From: Pseudomonas flavescens
GTDB taxonomy: Bacteria; Pseudomonadota; Gammaproteobacteria; Pseudomonadales; Pseudomonadaceae
Length of the DNA: 64,000 nt
Assembly: GCF_013408425.1 (NCBI RefSeq)
Contig: NZ_JACBYV010000001.1
Coordinates: 3,906,001-3,970,000 of the forward strand
Direction of reading: 5' to 3'
Position numbers and translations under genes: made by a program. A model generated the notes under the pieces. It searched no databases and was not told where the DNA came from. It saw nothing but the letters and a program-made list of their open reading frames with translations. Of the stretch, positions 19,062 to 26,617 are shown one piece after another. The first letter of the stretch is position 1; each line of letters starts with the position of its first letter.

Positions 19062-20104
19062 CCTTCATTCTCCTGTTTGAATACCGCGGTAAAGGATACC
19101 AACTCTTCCATCTTTTCCCGGGCGAGGCCGGTGTGCAGCGCGTCATGAGCCAGGCTCATGCCATCGCTCAGGTTGTCGGCATGGTCCGCGGCATAGAGCG
19201 CAGCGCCAGCATTGAGCACGATGATGTCGGCAGCCTTCTGGCCGACCTCGCTCTTGCGGCGGCCCAGCGCATCACGGATCAGCTCCAACGACTGCCCGGC
19301 GCCGTCGACGGTCAGGCCGATCAGACTCTGACTCTTGATGCCAAAGTCCTCGGGCTGGATGCGGTACTCGCTGACCACGCCGTTCTTCAATTCGGCAACG
19401 AAGGTCGGCGCGGCCAGGCTGATCTCATCGAGACCATCCTGGGCATGCACCACCAGCACGTGCTGGCTGCCGAGGCGCTGCAGCACCTCCGCCATGGGCC
19501 GACACAGCGCCTGGCTGAATACGCCCACCACCTGGTGTTTGGCGCCAGCCGGGTTGGTCATCGGGCCAAGCATGTTGAACAGCGTGCGCAGGCCCAGCTC
19601 ACGACGCGGACCGATGGCGTGCTTCATCGCGCCATGATGGGACGGCGCGAACATGAAGCCGACACCGACGGTCTCGACGCAGCGCGCCACCTGTACCGGC
19701 GTGAGGCCCAAATAGATGCCAGCCGCCTCGAGCAGATCGGCACTGCCGCTTTTGCCCGACACCGCCCGGTTGCCGTGCTTGGCCACCTTGCCACCGGCCG
19801 CGGCGACGACGAAGGCCGCAGCGGTGGAGACGTTGAAGATATTCATGCCGTCGCCACCGGTACCGCAGGTATCGACCAGCCGTTCGGCAGCGATCTCCAC
19901 CGGCGCGGCCAATTCTCGCATCACGCTGGCGGCACCGACGATCTCATCGATGGTCTCGCTCTTCATGCGCATGCCCATGAGAAAGGCGCCGATCTGCGCG
20001 TCGGTGCACTGCCCCGTCATGATCTCGCGCATCACGCCGCGCATTTCCTCGGTGGACAGGTCCAACTGGGTGACGATGCGGTTGAGGGCTTCCTTGATGT
20101 TCAT
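19058..20104 (-). CDS. trpD: TrpD, anthranilate phosphoribosyltransferase
   Basis: The 348-residue enzyme transfers phosphoribose from PRPP to anthranilate. The diagnostic [15 protein letters not shown] (PRPP binding) and [18 protein letters not shown] are present, as are [20 protein letters not shown] and the TxxNxxGPxxNP loop ([15 protein letters not shown]). It overlaps both neighbours by four bases, indicating tight translational coupling. Length is standard. Confidence 0.97.
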   Translation of the reverse strand: MNIKEALNRIVTQLDLSTEEMRGVMREIMTGQCTDAQIGAFLMGMRMKSETIDEIVGAASVMRELAAPVEIAAERLVDTCGTGGDGMNIFNVSTAAAFVVAAAGGKVAKHGNRAVSGKSGSADLLEAAGIYLGLTPVQVARCVETVGVGFMFAPSHHGAMKHAIGPRRELGLRTLFNMLGPMTNPAGAKHQVVGVFSQALCRPMAEVLQRLGSQHVLVVHAQDGLDEISLAAPTFVAELKNGVVSEYRIQPEDFGIKSQSLIGLTVDGAGQSLELIRDALGRRKSEVGQKAADIIVLNAGAALYAADHADNLSDGMSLAHDALHTGLAREKMEELVSFTAVFKQENEG

Positions 20105-20697
20105 GCGCGCACGCCTCCGGTCTGCTTGAGGAAGTTGGCGAACAGTTCGTGGCCCTGCTCGGTAAGAATCGACTCGGGGTGAAACTGCACGCCCTCGACG
20201 TTCAGGGTCTTGTGGCGCAGGCCCATGATCTCGTCGACGGAACCATCTTCATTGGCAGTCCAGGCGGTGATTTCCAGGCACTCCGGCAGGCTGTCACGCT
20301 TGACCACCAGGGAGTGATAGCGGGTCACGGTGAGCGGATTGTTGAGGCCGGCGAACACGCCTTTGTCTTCATGAAAGACCGGGCTGGTCTTGCCATGCAT
20401 CACCTGACGCGCGCGCACCACATCGCCGCCATAAGCCTGGCCGATGCTCTGATGACCCAGGCAGACACCGAGGATCGGCAGCTTGCCGGCGAAATGCAAA
20501 ATCGCCTCGATGGACACCCCGGCTTCGGTGGGCGTGCACGGGCCTGGGGAGACGACGATACGCTCGGGCTGCAGCGCCTCGATCTGCGCGACGGTCAGCT
20601 CGTCGTTGCGAATGACGTGGACATCGGCACCCAGCTCGCCCAGGTACTGCACCACGTTGTAGGTAAAGGAATCGTAGTTGTCGATCATCAGCAGCAT
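20101..20697 (-). CDS. trpG: TrpG, anthranilate synthase glutamine amidotransferase subunit
   Basis: The 198-residue class I amidotransferase supplies ammonia to TrpE. The nucleophile is Cys79 in [15 protein letters not shown]. The catalytic His-Glu pair lies in [13 protein letters not shown]. The oxyanion segment [11 protein letters not shown] is present. It is the first gene of the leftward operon. TrpE is not in this window, as expected for Pseudomonas, where trpE is separated from trpG. Confidence 0.96.
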   Translation of the reverse strand: MLLMIDNYDSFTYNVVQYLGELGADVHVIRNDELTVAQIEALQPERIVVSPGPCTPTEAGVSIEAILHFAGKLPILGVCLGHQSIGQAYGGDVVRARQVMHGKTSPVFHEDKGVFAGLNNPLTVTRYHSLVVKRDSLPECLEITAWTANEDGSVDEIMGLRHKTLNVEGVQFHPESILTEQGHELFANFLKQTGGVRA

Positions 20698-21105
20698 TTT
20701 ATATTTAACCCTTTGATTTACTGCTCTTCAGCCAATCGCCCTGTTTTCCACGCCCTCATTGGTACCCGCATCATCGATGCTGGGAACACGGATCGTAGGG
20801 GGCTGGAGCAAGGCAGAGAGAATCATCCGGCATGGCCGGAGAAAAAGATCAGGCGCGCCAACGCCAACGGGCGTGGGCTTTGATGACTCGCATCAGAAGG
20901 GTGCTGCTGGCATTCACGGGGAAGGTCTCGCGTTTATCTGCCCGCACAGTAGCCCACAGCGCTAACGCGCGCAATATCACACTGCCGGATCGCGGATCGA
21001 TCAGCGCCAGTGGCTCTTCGCGCGCGCCCTTGCGCCACTGTAAAGTTCGGTGAGCGGTGAAACCGACTGCTGTACCCTGTGTTCTTTGCAATCGGAACGG
21101 CCAAG
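20698..21105. other. Intergenic region between trpG and the histidine kinase
   Basis: These 408 bases lie between divergent genes. An AT-rich patch abuts trpG (20700-20725) and may be its promoter, but no clear -35/-10 pair was found. No credible gene, repeat or RNA hairpin was seen. Confidence 0.5.
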
Positions 21106-22347
21106 ATGTCGACGATCAATTTTGGCCCCGACCTTCGTGCCGTCGCGAAGATCGAGGCGATTCCGATGATCCTGCGCATGGTCAAGCACGTGACCGGGCT
21201 ACGATTCGCTGCCGTCGCGCGGGTCACCGACAAACAGTGGATCACCTGCGCGGTCGACGACTCGATCGAGTTCGGGCTCAAGCCCGGCGACGAGCTCGCA
21301 CTGGAAACGACCATCTGCGACGAGATCCGGCAACACCGTACGCCGGTGCTGTTCGGTCACGCCAGTGAACACCCGGTGTTCTCTCGGCACCACACGCCAA
21401 GGCTCTATGGCCTGGAAAGCTACGTGTCGATCCCGATCGTCCGGGGCAACGGCGAGTTCTTCGGTACGCTGTGCGCGATCGACCCGGCTCCGGCTGATCT
21501 CGATACGCCGGTGATTACCGAAACGCTCACGCTCTTCGCCCAACTGATCGCCGCCAATCTGGACATGCAGGCCTCCGTGGAGCAAAGCCAGCGAGAACTC
21601 GAGGTCGAGAGGGAGACCGGGCATCTGCGTGAACAGTTGATCGCAGTACTCGGCCACGACCTGCGTACGCCTTTGAGCGCGGTCAGGATGGGGGCCGACC
21701 TGCTCGAATCCAAACTGCTGGACCGCCCAGAGCGCCGACTGGCCACGGCGATTCAAAGCAGTGCCAGACGCATGGGCTCACTGATCGAGAACATCCTCGA
21801 CTTCGCGCGCGGTCGGCTGGGCAGCGGCATTCCCGTCGAACACCGAGTGGTCGGCAACCTGCAGGCCGATTTCGACCGTGTCATCAGCGAAATTGCAGAA
21901 GCCTACCCAACCGCGGTCATCGAGCGGTCGGTGAGTGTGCCGCAGGCGAACCTGTGCGACCCGGTCCGGCTCTGCCAACTGCTATCCAATCTGCTGGCCA
22001 ACGCTGTCACCCATGGCCGCCACGGCACCACGATCAAGGTGGATGTCAGCGTGGAAGACGAGCATCTGGTGCTCAGTGTGTGGAATCAGGGCGTGCCGAT
22101 CGAGCCGCAACTGATGCCAAAGCTGTTTCAGCCTTATACCCGCTCGGAAGTGGGCCAGCGTGAGGGGCTGGGCCTGGGGCTCTATATCGCGTCGGAAATC
22201 GTCAGAGGGCACAACGGCACGATCTGCGTCGTTTCCAATGAAACGGACGGTACATCCTTCACCGCCCGGCTGCCGACCCTGAGCACCGACGCTCAGCGGA
22301 CGCCGCATGCCAGGGCCGAGCCGCCGGCAACGGATACCCATCCCTAG
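21106..22347 (+). CDS. GAF-domain sensor histidine kinase (orphan)
   Basis: The 413-residue cytosolic kinase has no membrane segments. Residues about 15-155 form a GAF domain (MVKHVTGLRFAAVARV, then YVSIPIVRGNGEFFGTLCAID). Residues 160-178 are a coiled-coil linker. The dimerisation box LGHDLRTPLSAVRMGADLL contains phospho-acceptor His184. N, G1 and G2 boxes of the HATPase follow (LLSNLLANAVTHGRHG, LSVWNQGVPI, GLGLGLYIASEIV). No response regulator is adjacent. The Shine-Dalgarno is weak; an in-frame GTG lies 27 bases upstream. Ligand and partner are unknown. The gene converges on the lysis island, with 16 bases between stops. Confidence 0.9.
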   Translation: MSTINFGPDLRAVAKIEAIPMILRMVKHVTGLRFAAVARVTDKQWITCAVDDSIEFGLKPGDELALETTICDEIRQHRTPVLFGHASEHPVFSRHHTPRLYGLESYVSIPIVRGNGEFFGTLCAIDPAPADLDTPVITETLTLFAQLIAANLDMQASVEQSQRELEVERETGHLREQLIAVLGHDLRTPLSAVRMGADLLESKLLDRPERRLATAIQSSARRMGSLIENILDFARGRLGSGIPVEHRVVGNLQADFDRVISEIAEAYPTAVIERSVSVPQANLCDPVRLCQLLSNLLANAVTHGRHGTTIKVDVSVEDEHLVLSVWNQGVPIEPQLMPKLFQPYTRSEVGQREGLGLGLYIASEIVRGHNGTICVVSNETDGTSFTARLPTLSTDAQRTPHARAEPPATDTHP

Positions 22348-22363
22348 CAGGCGGCCGGTCGAG

Positions 22364-22945
22364 CTAGGGCGACAGGCTTATCGTCCGTGCATAGGCCTGG
22401 CACATCCCTAAGGCGATGATCGCCCGATCTCCTCGTTCGACGATGCCGACAATTCGTTGAGCAGATCCTGCGTCAATGTCGGCTCGGCGGGCTCCATCCA
22501 CCAGGCGTCCGGCACTGGCGGTGGAAGACACTGCGCCACCACCGGCATCGCTGGCACCTGGGCTGGCGACCAGGACTGACAACCGTAACTCAGCAGTAGC
22601 GAGACGATCACGCAGGCGGGCAGCAGTTTTTTCAGCATCGGTAAGTCTCCTGTGTTGGTTCTGGGATGCGGCCTGCAGCTGCTGTTCCAGCGTCAGACGT
22701 TTTTCATTCGCACGCCGCGCCTCACCGGCTGCGGCGCTCTGCGCCATGGCCAGCGTGTCGGCATGCAGCTTGTCGCGCACGGCAATCTGCTGTTCGAGCT
22801 CGCGACCCTGCTCGGCCATCCGCTCGCCCAGCCTCCAGCCCTGGGCGAGCCAGCCAAGGCCGGCGGCGCCGACCAGCAGCGTCACAGCCAGGCTTGCGCC
22901 TGCTAGCACGCGGTACTTGAGCGGGATGAGCGATAGCCAGCTCAT
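22364..22945 (-). CDS. Rz-type i-spanin of the lysis island
   Basis: The 193-residue protein starts MSWLSLIPLKYRVLAG at 22945, chosen because its ATG overlaps the endolysin stop as ATGA. An N-terminal membrane anchor (residues 12-35) is followed by a long periplasmic helix rich in Ala, Glu, Gln and Arg (ERMAEQGRELEQQI onward). The C-terminal IDAGSAQRIVGIVERGDRAIIALGMCQAY is shared by many phage lysis proteins of the Rz/LysB type. Together with an outer-membrane lipoprotein it fuses inner and outer membranes in the last step of lysis. The Rz1 gene is nested inside it. Confidence 0.88.
   Translation of the reverse strand: MSWLSLIPLKYRVLAGASLAVTLLVGAAGLGWLAQGWRLGERMAEQGRELEQQIAVRDKLHADTLAMAQSAAAGEARRANEKRLTLEQQLQAASQNQHRRLTDAEKTAARLRDRLATAELRLSVLVASPGASDAGGGAVSSTASAGRLVDGARRADIDAGSAQRIVGIVERGDRAIIALGMCQAYARTISLSP
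22408..22638 (-). CDS. Rz1-type o-spanin lipoprotein, nested in the i-spanin gene
   Basis: The 76-residue reading frame lies entirely inside the i-spanin gene in another frame, the classic Rz/Rz1 arrangement. CAGGAG precedes its ATG. A lipoprotein signal peptide MLKKLLPACVIVSLLLSYGC ends in a lipobox cysteine (residue 20). The mature part contains proline-rich QCLPPPVPDAWW, typical of Rz1. It should be anchored in the outer membrane and contact the i-spanin across the periplasm. Confidence 0.85.
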   Translation of the reverse strand: MLKKLLPACVIVSLLLSYGCQSWSPAQVPAMPVVAQCLPPPVPDAWWMEPAEPTLTQDLLNELSASSNEEIGRSSP

Positions 22946-23481
22946 GCCGCCACCTGCCCGCCGCATGCGCTGTACCTGGCCAACAAGTCGGGCTTGTCAC
23001 AGGCTTGAGCAGCGCGTTCCTCTTCGTAGTTGCACAACAGTGCGCTCAGTTCATGTTCGCGCTGGCCATAGCCAGCCCCAGGCAGACTGGCCCAGATCGG
23101 TGCGGCAGCCGTGATGGCCTGTTCGATCTCCCCCTCGCGAATGAGCCCGAGCGCACCGCACTCATCCAGCAGCTTCACTGCGGCCAGATCCTGCGCCGCG
23201 GGCGTGAAGCGGCCGCGGAAGTGGTAGAGGCTGACGAGCGAGTCCCAGGTACGGGCCAGGAACTGGTAGCGCCCGGCCGCCGTGGACTTGATGCCGTAGC
23301 GCGGCAGGTCGATCAGCTTTCGCGGATGCGCGCTGTAGTCGCTGAACAGCGTGCCGCCGACAAGGACGTTGTAGCCATCGTCACTGTGATCGATGGTCGA
23401 GGTGCCTTCGCTCCAGGCGAGCATGTCGAGAAAGGCGAGCACATTGGTGCCGCCCGCCTGGGCAGCGGTGATACGGGCCAT
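22942..23481 (-). CDS. Endolysin of the lambda R (GH104 transglycosylase) type
   Basis: The 179-residue protein has the lambda-R-type lysozyme core. It begins NVLAFLDMLAWSEGT with the catalytic Glu. It continues with DGYNVLVGGTLFSDYSAHPR and the hallmark STAAGRYQFLARTWDSL. The C-terminal helix region (YGQREHELSALLCNYEEE) closes the fold. No signal peptide or SAR anchor is visible, so it needs a holin to reach the wall. AGGAG precedes the ATG at 23481. A UUCG-capped hairpin stands just upstream. It cleaves peptidoglycan; family knowledge. Confidence 0.9.
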   Translation of the reverse strand: MARITAAQAGGTNVLAFLDMLAWSEGTSTIDHSDDGYNVLVGGTLFSDYSAHPRKLIDLPRYGIKSTAAGRYQFLARTWDSLVSLYHFRGRFTPAAQDLAAVKLLDECGALGLIREGEIEQAITAAAPIWASLPGAGYGQREHELSALLCNYEEERAAQACDKPDLLARYSACGGQVAA

Positions 23482-23500
23482 GAGAATTCTCCTATCAGGA

Positions 23501-23522
23501 ATGGCCCGCCGAAGCGGGCCAT
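23501..23522 (-). terminator. UUCG-capped hairpin in the endolysin leader
   Basis: On the minus strand ATGGCCCGC, TTCG, GCGGGCCAT form a 9-bp stem with a stable tetraloop ending 20 bases before the endolysin ATG. No T-tract follows, so it may be an mRNA stability or processing element rather than a terminator. A second, imperfect repeat of about 14 bp (23521-23535 against 23554-23568) lies between it and the GH5 stop. Confidence 0.5.
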
Positions 23523-23576
23523 GTCAGGCTGTGTGAAAACTACTGCGCTCGGTCACACGGCCTGATGTCGATGGGT

Positions 23577-24713
23577 TTAACGGGGCCCGTAGGCCGTGGT
23601 GGTGTTACCGATACGCGCCATCAGCGAGCGCGTGTTCGGCTTCAGGGTGCCGTCGTTGCGGTCCATGCCATTGGGCGCATCGTCGTCGTCACCAGGGCCG
23701 GCCAACCACTGGAAGCGCAAGATGTGGTTGGCATCAAAGTACTTGTGCAGCTCGGTGAAGTAGGTACGCATACCGGGCACGTGATCCGGCCCCCCGAACT
23801 CGCCAGCGATACCCCGCTTGCCATTGGCCTTGAGCCAGTCGACGTAGGGGCGCCAGTCCGCCACACGATCGCGGTAGCTGACCGACTCGCTGGCCACCGT
23901 CCACTTGCCGCCGCCCACACCTTCCTTGTCCGGATACTGGTGCGCCTCGTAAAGCAGGCGATCAGCAGGATCAGTGAGGTTCTTGAGCGCGTCGGAACGA
24001 GCCGGCCAGTGCAGTGCCGTACTGAAGGCATTGCCCGCCACGGTGATGAAATGCTGCGAATCCTCGGTACGAACAGCGTTGATGAGACGCTGCGCATTGG
24101 CAGTCCACAGCGCTTCGACGTTCACACCGCCATCGGCCTTGGTACCGGCGTTGTGGGGCTCGTTCATCAGCCCATAGCCGAGCACGCCGGGCTCGTCCTT
24201 GAACTTCTGCACGATGGCCGTCCAGATGCGCGCCAGCAGTGGGTAATCGACGGGACAATCGGGGGCGCCAATCGCCGTCCACAAGGCGTATCCGCCGCCG
24301 AAGGACTGCACGGTGCGGCCGGCCACCGGGCCAGAGGCGCGGACGTACCAGCGGGCGTAGTTGTGCATGTCGAGCAGGCAATATCCGCCCCAACTGTGCA
24401 CATGGCGGATGGCCTTGCGGATCTCCTCGACGTAACCCTGGCGCAAGCTGAAACCGCCTGCGCCATCGAGAATGGCGATGCGCTCACCGGCGAACGGCAA
24501 GCGCGCGGCGAATGGCTTGCCGTTCAGGCCGCCCGCATAGGACTTGATGTAGTCGGGTTGATGGCCTCGAGGCGCGATGGTGCGGTAGTGCGTATCGAGC
24601 GATGCAGTGGTGATGGCGTCCACATAGGGGTTGTTACCCAACCCCGCAGCGTTGAAACCGATAAGCGGAAACTCACCGGCTGCGGCCATCTGGTCAAAGG
24701 TTTTAATGCTCAT
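23577..24713 (-). CDS. GH5-family glycoside hydrolase (cellulase fold) inside the lysis island
   Basis: The 378-residue protein is a complete (beta/alpha)8 glycoside hydrolase. The start is the ATG at 24713 with GGAGG about seven bases ahead. Early barrel motifs are FPLIGFNAAGLGNNP and ARLPFAGERI. Then come a conserved His in LLDMHNYARW (His117), the acid/base Glu185 in LMNEPHNAG, His258 in EAHQYPD, and the nucleophile Glu305 in GIAGEFGGPD. No signal peptide, carbohydrate-binding module or tail-fibre N-terminus is present. GH5 enzymes cleave beta-1,4-glucans, mannans and related polysaccharides; the exact substrate is unknown. It lies between holin genes and endolysin, suggesting release by lysis. 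It could instead be a prophage remnant gene. Confidence 0.88.
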   Translation of the reverse strand: MSIKTFDQMAAAGEFPLIGFNAAGLGNNPYVDAITTASLDTHYRTIAPRGHQPDYIKSYAGGLNGKPFAARLPFAGERIAILDGAGGFSLRQGYVEEIRKAIRHVHSWGGYCLLDMHNYARWYVRASGPVAGRTVQSFGGGYALWTAIGAPDCPVDYPLLARIWTAIVQKFKDEPGVLGYGLMNEPHNAGTKADGGVNVEALWTANAQRLINAVRTEDSQHFITVAGNAFSTALHWPARSDALKNLTDPADRLLYEAHQYPDKEGVGGGKWTVASESVSYRDRVADWRPYVDWLKANGKRGIAGEFGGPDHVPGMRTYFTELHKYFDANHILRFQWLAGPGDDDDAPNGMDRNDGTLKPNTRSLMARIGNTTTAYGPR

Positions 24714-24730
24714 GGTATTTCCTCCAGACG

Positions 24731-24756
24731 AAAAAAAGCCCGCATTGCCGCGGGCC
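24731..24756 (-). terminator. Intrinsic terminator in the GH5 leader
   Basis: On the minus strand the stem GCCCGC/GCGGGC (24738-24743 with 24750-24755) is followed by seven T residues (24737-24731). The U-tract ends about six bases before the GH5 Shine-Dalgarno, so no promoter fits between terminator and gene. Expression of GH5, endolysin and spanins from upstream must pass through it. Confidence 0.8.
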
Positions 24757-24883
24757 TTGATGAAGTGCAACGTTTGAGTGAAAGGGCCAGCCAGCGGCCC
24801 CAAGGGTCATGGCACCTGATCGCAGGCAGGCTGCGTCACATGCTCGTTACAGGCCGACGCCAGCGCGGCGGCCTGGTGTAGCT

Positions 24884-25210
24884 CTAAGTCCGATCCTCGA
24901 CACGCTCGGCATGCACGTCGGAGCAATGGGGTGGGCACTCACGGATGACGCCAGCCAGGTTGCCCCCCGAACGGAACACCGCGACGGCGAACACGGCCAG
25001 TAACAGCACCAGCGACCATGCCTGCGCTGGCAACCTCAGGTCGCCGAGGGCGATCTGCAACATCGCCGACCCCGAGCTGCCCATCAGCAACATGGCCATG
25101 CAACTCATGCCGCGCCTGAAACGTGCGCCCTGCCGGCGGTAGGTGAACAAGCGTACGAATACAGCGCCACACAGGCAGAACGTCGCATGCGTGAGTACGA
25201 GACTAATCAT
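24884..25210 (-). CDS. Small three-TM holin or antiholin
   Basis: The 108-residue protein has hydrophobic segments at about residues 2-20 (ISLVLTHATFCLCGAVFVRL), 36-55 (MSCMAMLLMGSSGSAMLQIA) and 62-80 (AQAWSLVLLLAVFAVAVF), and a charged C-terminal tail. This matches the putative 3TM holin group found beside endolysins in phages of Pseudomonas. It overlaps the upstream holin gene by 8 bases. Whether it is holin or antiholin cannot be decided from sequence. Confidence 0.75.
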   Translation of the reverse strand: MISLVLTHATFCLCGAVFVRLFTYRRQGARFRRGMSCMAMLLMGSSGSAMLQIALGDLRLPAQAWSLVLLLAVFAVAVFRSGGNLAGVIRECPPHCSDVHAERVEDRT

Positions 25211-25562
25211 CGTTGCCTCCTCGCGCCTCGGCCCCAGGCGGGGCCCCGCGACGCTTGATTGCAGCCAGCATGATCGTTACCACCAGCCCCGCACCGGCAA
25301 ACCCTGCCGGCCCGGAATAGGCAAAGGGACGCATACCGTAGAATTCGAAATCGACGATCGCCGGAGTGAACAGATACCCCATCACGAACGACGTCATGAA
25401 GAACGTCAGGCGATTCCATAGCGGCAGCTCTTGTGTAGTGGTGAAGTAGACCAGTGCTCCAAACAAGGCCCCAACCGCGGCCTCTCCGTTGATGCTGTCT
25501 AGGATCGTGGGCAGGTTCACTCCCAAGGTGCTAGCCATTAACACGCTACCGGGCTCGCTCAT
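25203..25562 (-). CDS. Phage holin-like membrane protein
   Basis: The 119-residue protein starts MSEPGSVLMASTLGVNLPTI; GGGAGG lies about nine bases before the ATG. An internal Met nine codons in is an alternative start. Hydrophobic stretches (AAVGALFGALVYFTT, LTFFMTSFVMGYLFTPAIV, AGFAGAGLVVTIMLAAI) predict three membrane segments. The C-terminus is charged (KRRGAPPGAEARGGNDD). Length, topology and position as first gene of the lysis cassette match a class I holin that would permeabilise the inner membrane for the endolysin. Confidence 0.78.
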   Translation of the reverse strand: MSEPGSVLMASTLGVNLPTILDSINGEAAVGALFGALVYFTTTQELPLWNRLTFFMTSFVMGYLFTPAIVDFEFYGMRPFAYSGPAGFAGAGLVVTIMLAAIKRRGAPPGAEARGGNDD

Positions 25563-25692
25563 TATCAAAATCCTCCCCGTGGCCAGCGGCCACGACGACG
25601 TCCCCCAAAGGCACAGGGTTTTGTTGTTAGAAGCCGCAGCCACGAGGGGAGGCCTGCCTGCTGGCAAGCCCCTGATCTCGTCGAACGGCGGA

Positions 25693-25721
25693 AATAAAAA
25701 AGCCCCGCACGTCTGCAGGGC
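25693..25721 (-). terminator. Intrinsic terminator upstream of the holins (second of two)
   Basis: On the minus strand GCCCTGC pairs with GCGGGGC (one G-T pair) around a 6-base loop, followed by TTTTTTATTT. It lies 131 bases before the first holin ATG, inside the leader and not after a gene. Confidence 0.78.
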
Positions 25722-25764
25722 CCTTGGTCACGGATCGCCCGATCAGGCCACCTGGTGACAGAAA

Positions 25765-25791
25765 CAAAAAACCCGGCTTTGGCGGGCCGGG
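25765..25791 (-). terminator. Intrinsic terminator near the late promoter (first of two)
   Basis: On the minus strand CCCGGC/GCCGGG encloses an 8-base loop and is followed by TTTTTTG. It starts about 40 bases downstream of the expected transcription start of the promoter at 25836-25864. This position fits a regulated tR'-like terminator. Confidence 0.8.
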
Positions 25792-25835
25792 CTTTACGAG
25801 GCAGGCTGCTGGCCCACCTCGTTGACGTTGATCAA

Positions 25836-25864
25836 TTTATAACCCCCGATTCTCAGGGTCACAA
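25836..25864 (-). promoter_or_regulatory. Probable late promoter (pR'-like) between the Q-like gene and the holins
   Basis: On the minus strand TTGTGA (25864-25859), a 17-base spacer and TATAAA (25841-25836) form a good sigma-70 promoter. It lies downstream of the Q-like gene and just upstream of two intrinsic terminators. In lambda the Q binding element lies in the same place, inside pR'. That this promoter is Q-controlled is inferred. Confidence 0.65.
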
Positions 25865-26066
25865 GGCACCTGCGGCCATCAGCGGAGACGCGCTGAAAAA
25901 AAGCGGACACGATCGGGTCTGGTACGTCTGGTCGCCCGAAAAATCAGCGCACGCGCCTCCACCGGCGCGCTTGCAGGGGGCGCGTCGGTGGAGCGTCGAG
26001 ATTGCAGTGAGCCGCAGCAGGTGCTTTCAGCGGGCGGAATCGGTAGGGCGGATGTGATAAGCGCGC

Positions 26067-26429
26067 TCAGGCGGCGCGCTTCAGGAGGTGTGACTGAATG
26101 ACCTTGTGCGCCTGCCCCAGGCGCCGATAGAACTGCGAGCGGCTGCAACCGCACGCGGCCCATTTCTGGCTGAGCGAAGCGGCGTCACCACAATAGTGCT
26201 CGATGACGACCTGGCGCTGTTCGAGCGAAAGGTGCTTGCCGACGATCCAGTCGATCTCGGCGGTTCTGTCCAGCAATACGCGACTACCACGCTCGCTGCG
26301 AATCAACACACCTTGTGTAGCCATCAGCGCGGCGATGACAGAGCCACCGAACCCGGACGCCAGTTCACTCTCCTTACCCAGCTTCTTGTCAGCCCATATC
26401 TGCAGCGCTTCATCAATGTAGGCAATCAT
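26067..26429 (-). CDS. Q/RinA-like phage late regulator (putative antiterminator)
   Basis: The 120-residue protein starts MIAYIDEALQIWADKKLGK, with AGGAGG ahead of the ATG at 26429. The C-terminal half, from HLSLEQRQVVIEHYCG through SLSQKWAACGCSRSQFYRRLGQAHKVIQSHL, is a helix-turn-helix similar to sigma region 4. It is like small phage late regulators of the Q, RinA and ArpU kind. An N-terminal helix is charged. It is the first leftward gene from a divergent promoter with operator-like sites, and precedes a promoter, tandem terminators and lysis genes. The identity as antiterminator rests mainly on this layout. Confidence 0.68.
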   Translation of the reverse strand: MIAYIDEALQIWADKKLGKESELASGFGGSVIAALMATQGVLIRSERGSRVLLDRTAEIDWIVGKHLSLEQRQVVIEHYCGDAASLSQKWAACGCSRSQFYRRLGQAHKVIQSHLLKRAA

Positions 26430-26537
26430 CAGGATCCTCCTGCCACCCCGCTGGTGGCGATAACGGATGGGCCCTCGGCGCATTGGCGCTTATCGGGCTC
26501 GAGAACTCGTCGAGCCATACCGGTGATCGACAAACTA

Positions 26538-26566
26538 AAAATAATCACGAATCGTGTTTTATTCAA
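26538..26566 (-). promoter_or_regulatory. Leftward promoter of the Q-like gene with an operator in its spacer
   Basis: On the minus strand TTGAAT (26566-26561), 17 bases, and TATTTT (26543-26538) form a sigma-70-type promoter. The near-palindrome TCACGAATCGTGT (26545-26557; CACGA-A-TCGTG) fills the spacer, where a bound repressor would block polymerase. Confidence 0.65.
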
Positions 26567-26590
26567 GACGAAAACTGCGCTATAAATATT

Positions 26591-26601
26591 TCACATCGTG
26601 A
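26591..26601. promoter_or_regulatory. Second operator-like site next to the repressor promoter
   Basis: TCACATCGTGA (26591-26601) read on the other strand is TCACGATGTGA, sharing TCACGA with the first site. It lies just after a TATAAA (26581-26586) that could be the repressor -10, and 17 bases before the repressor ATG. This suits autorepression. Confidence 0.6.
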
Positions 26602-26617
26602 TTAACGGAGCACCTTC

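Noticed and set aside
25800..26066. PrtN P-box array upstream of the holins
   Set aside because: Only one ATTG-like element was seen; the tandem ATTG/GT pattern expected of P-boxes is absent by eye.
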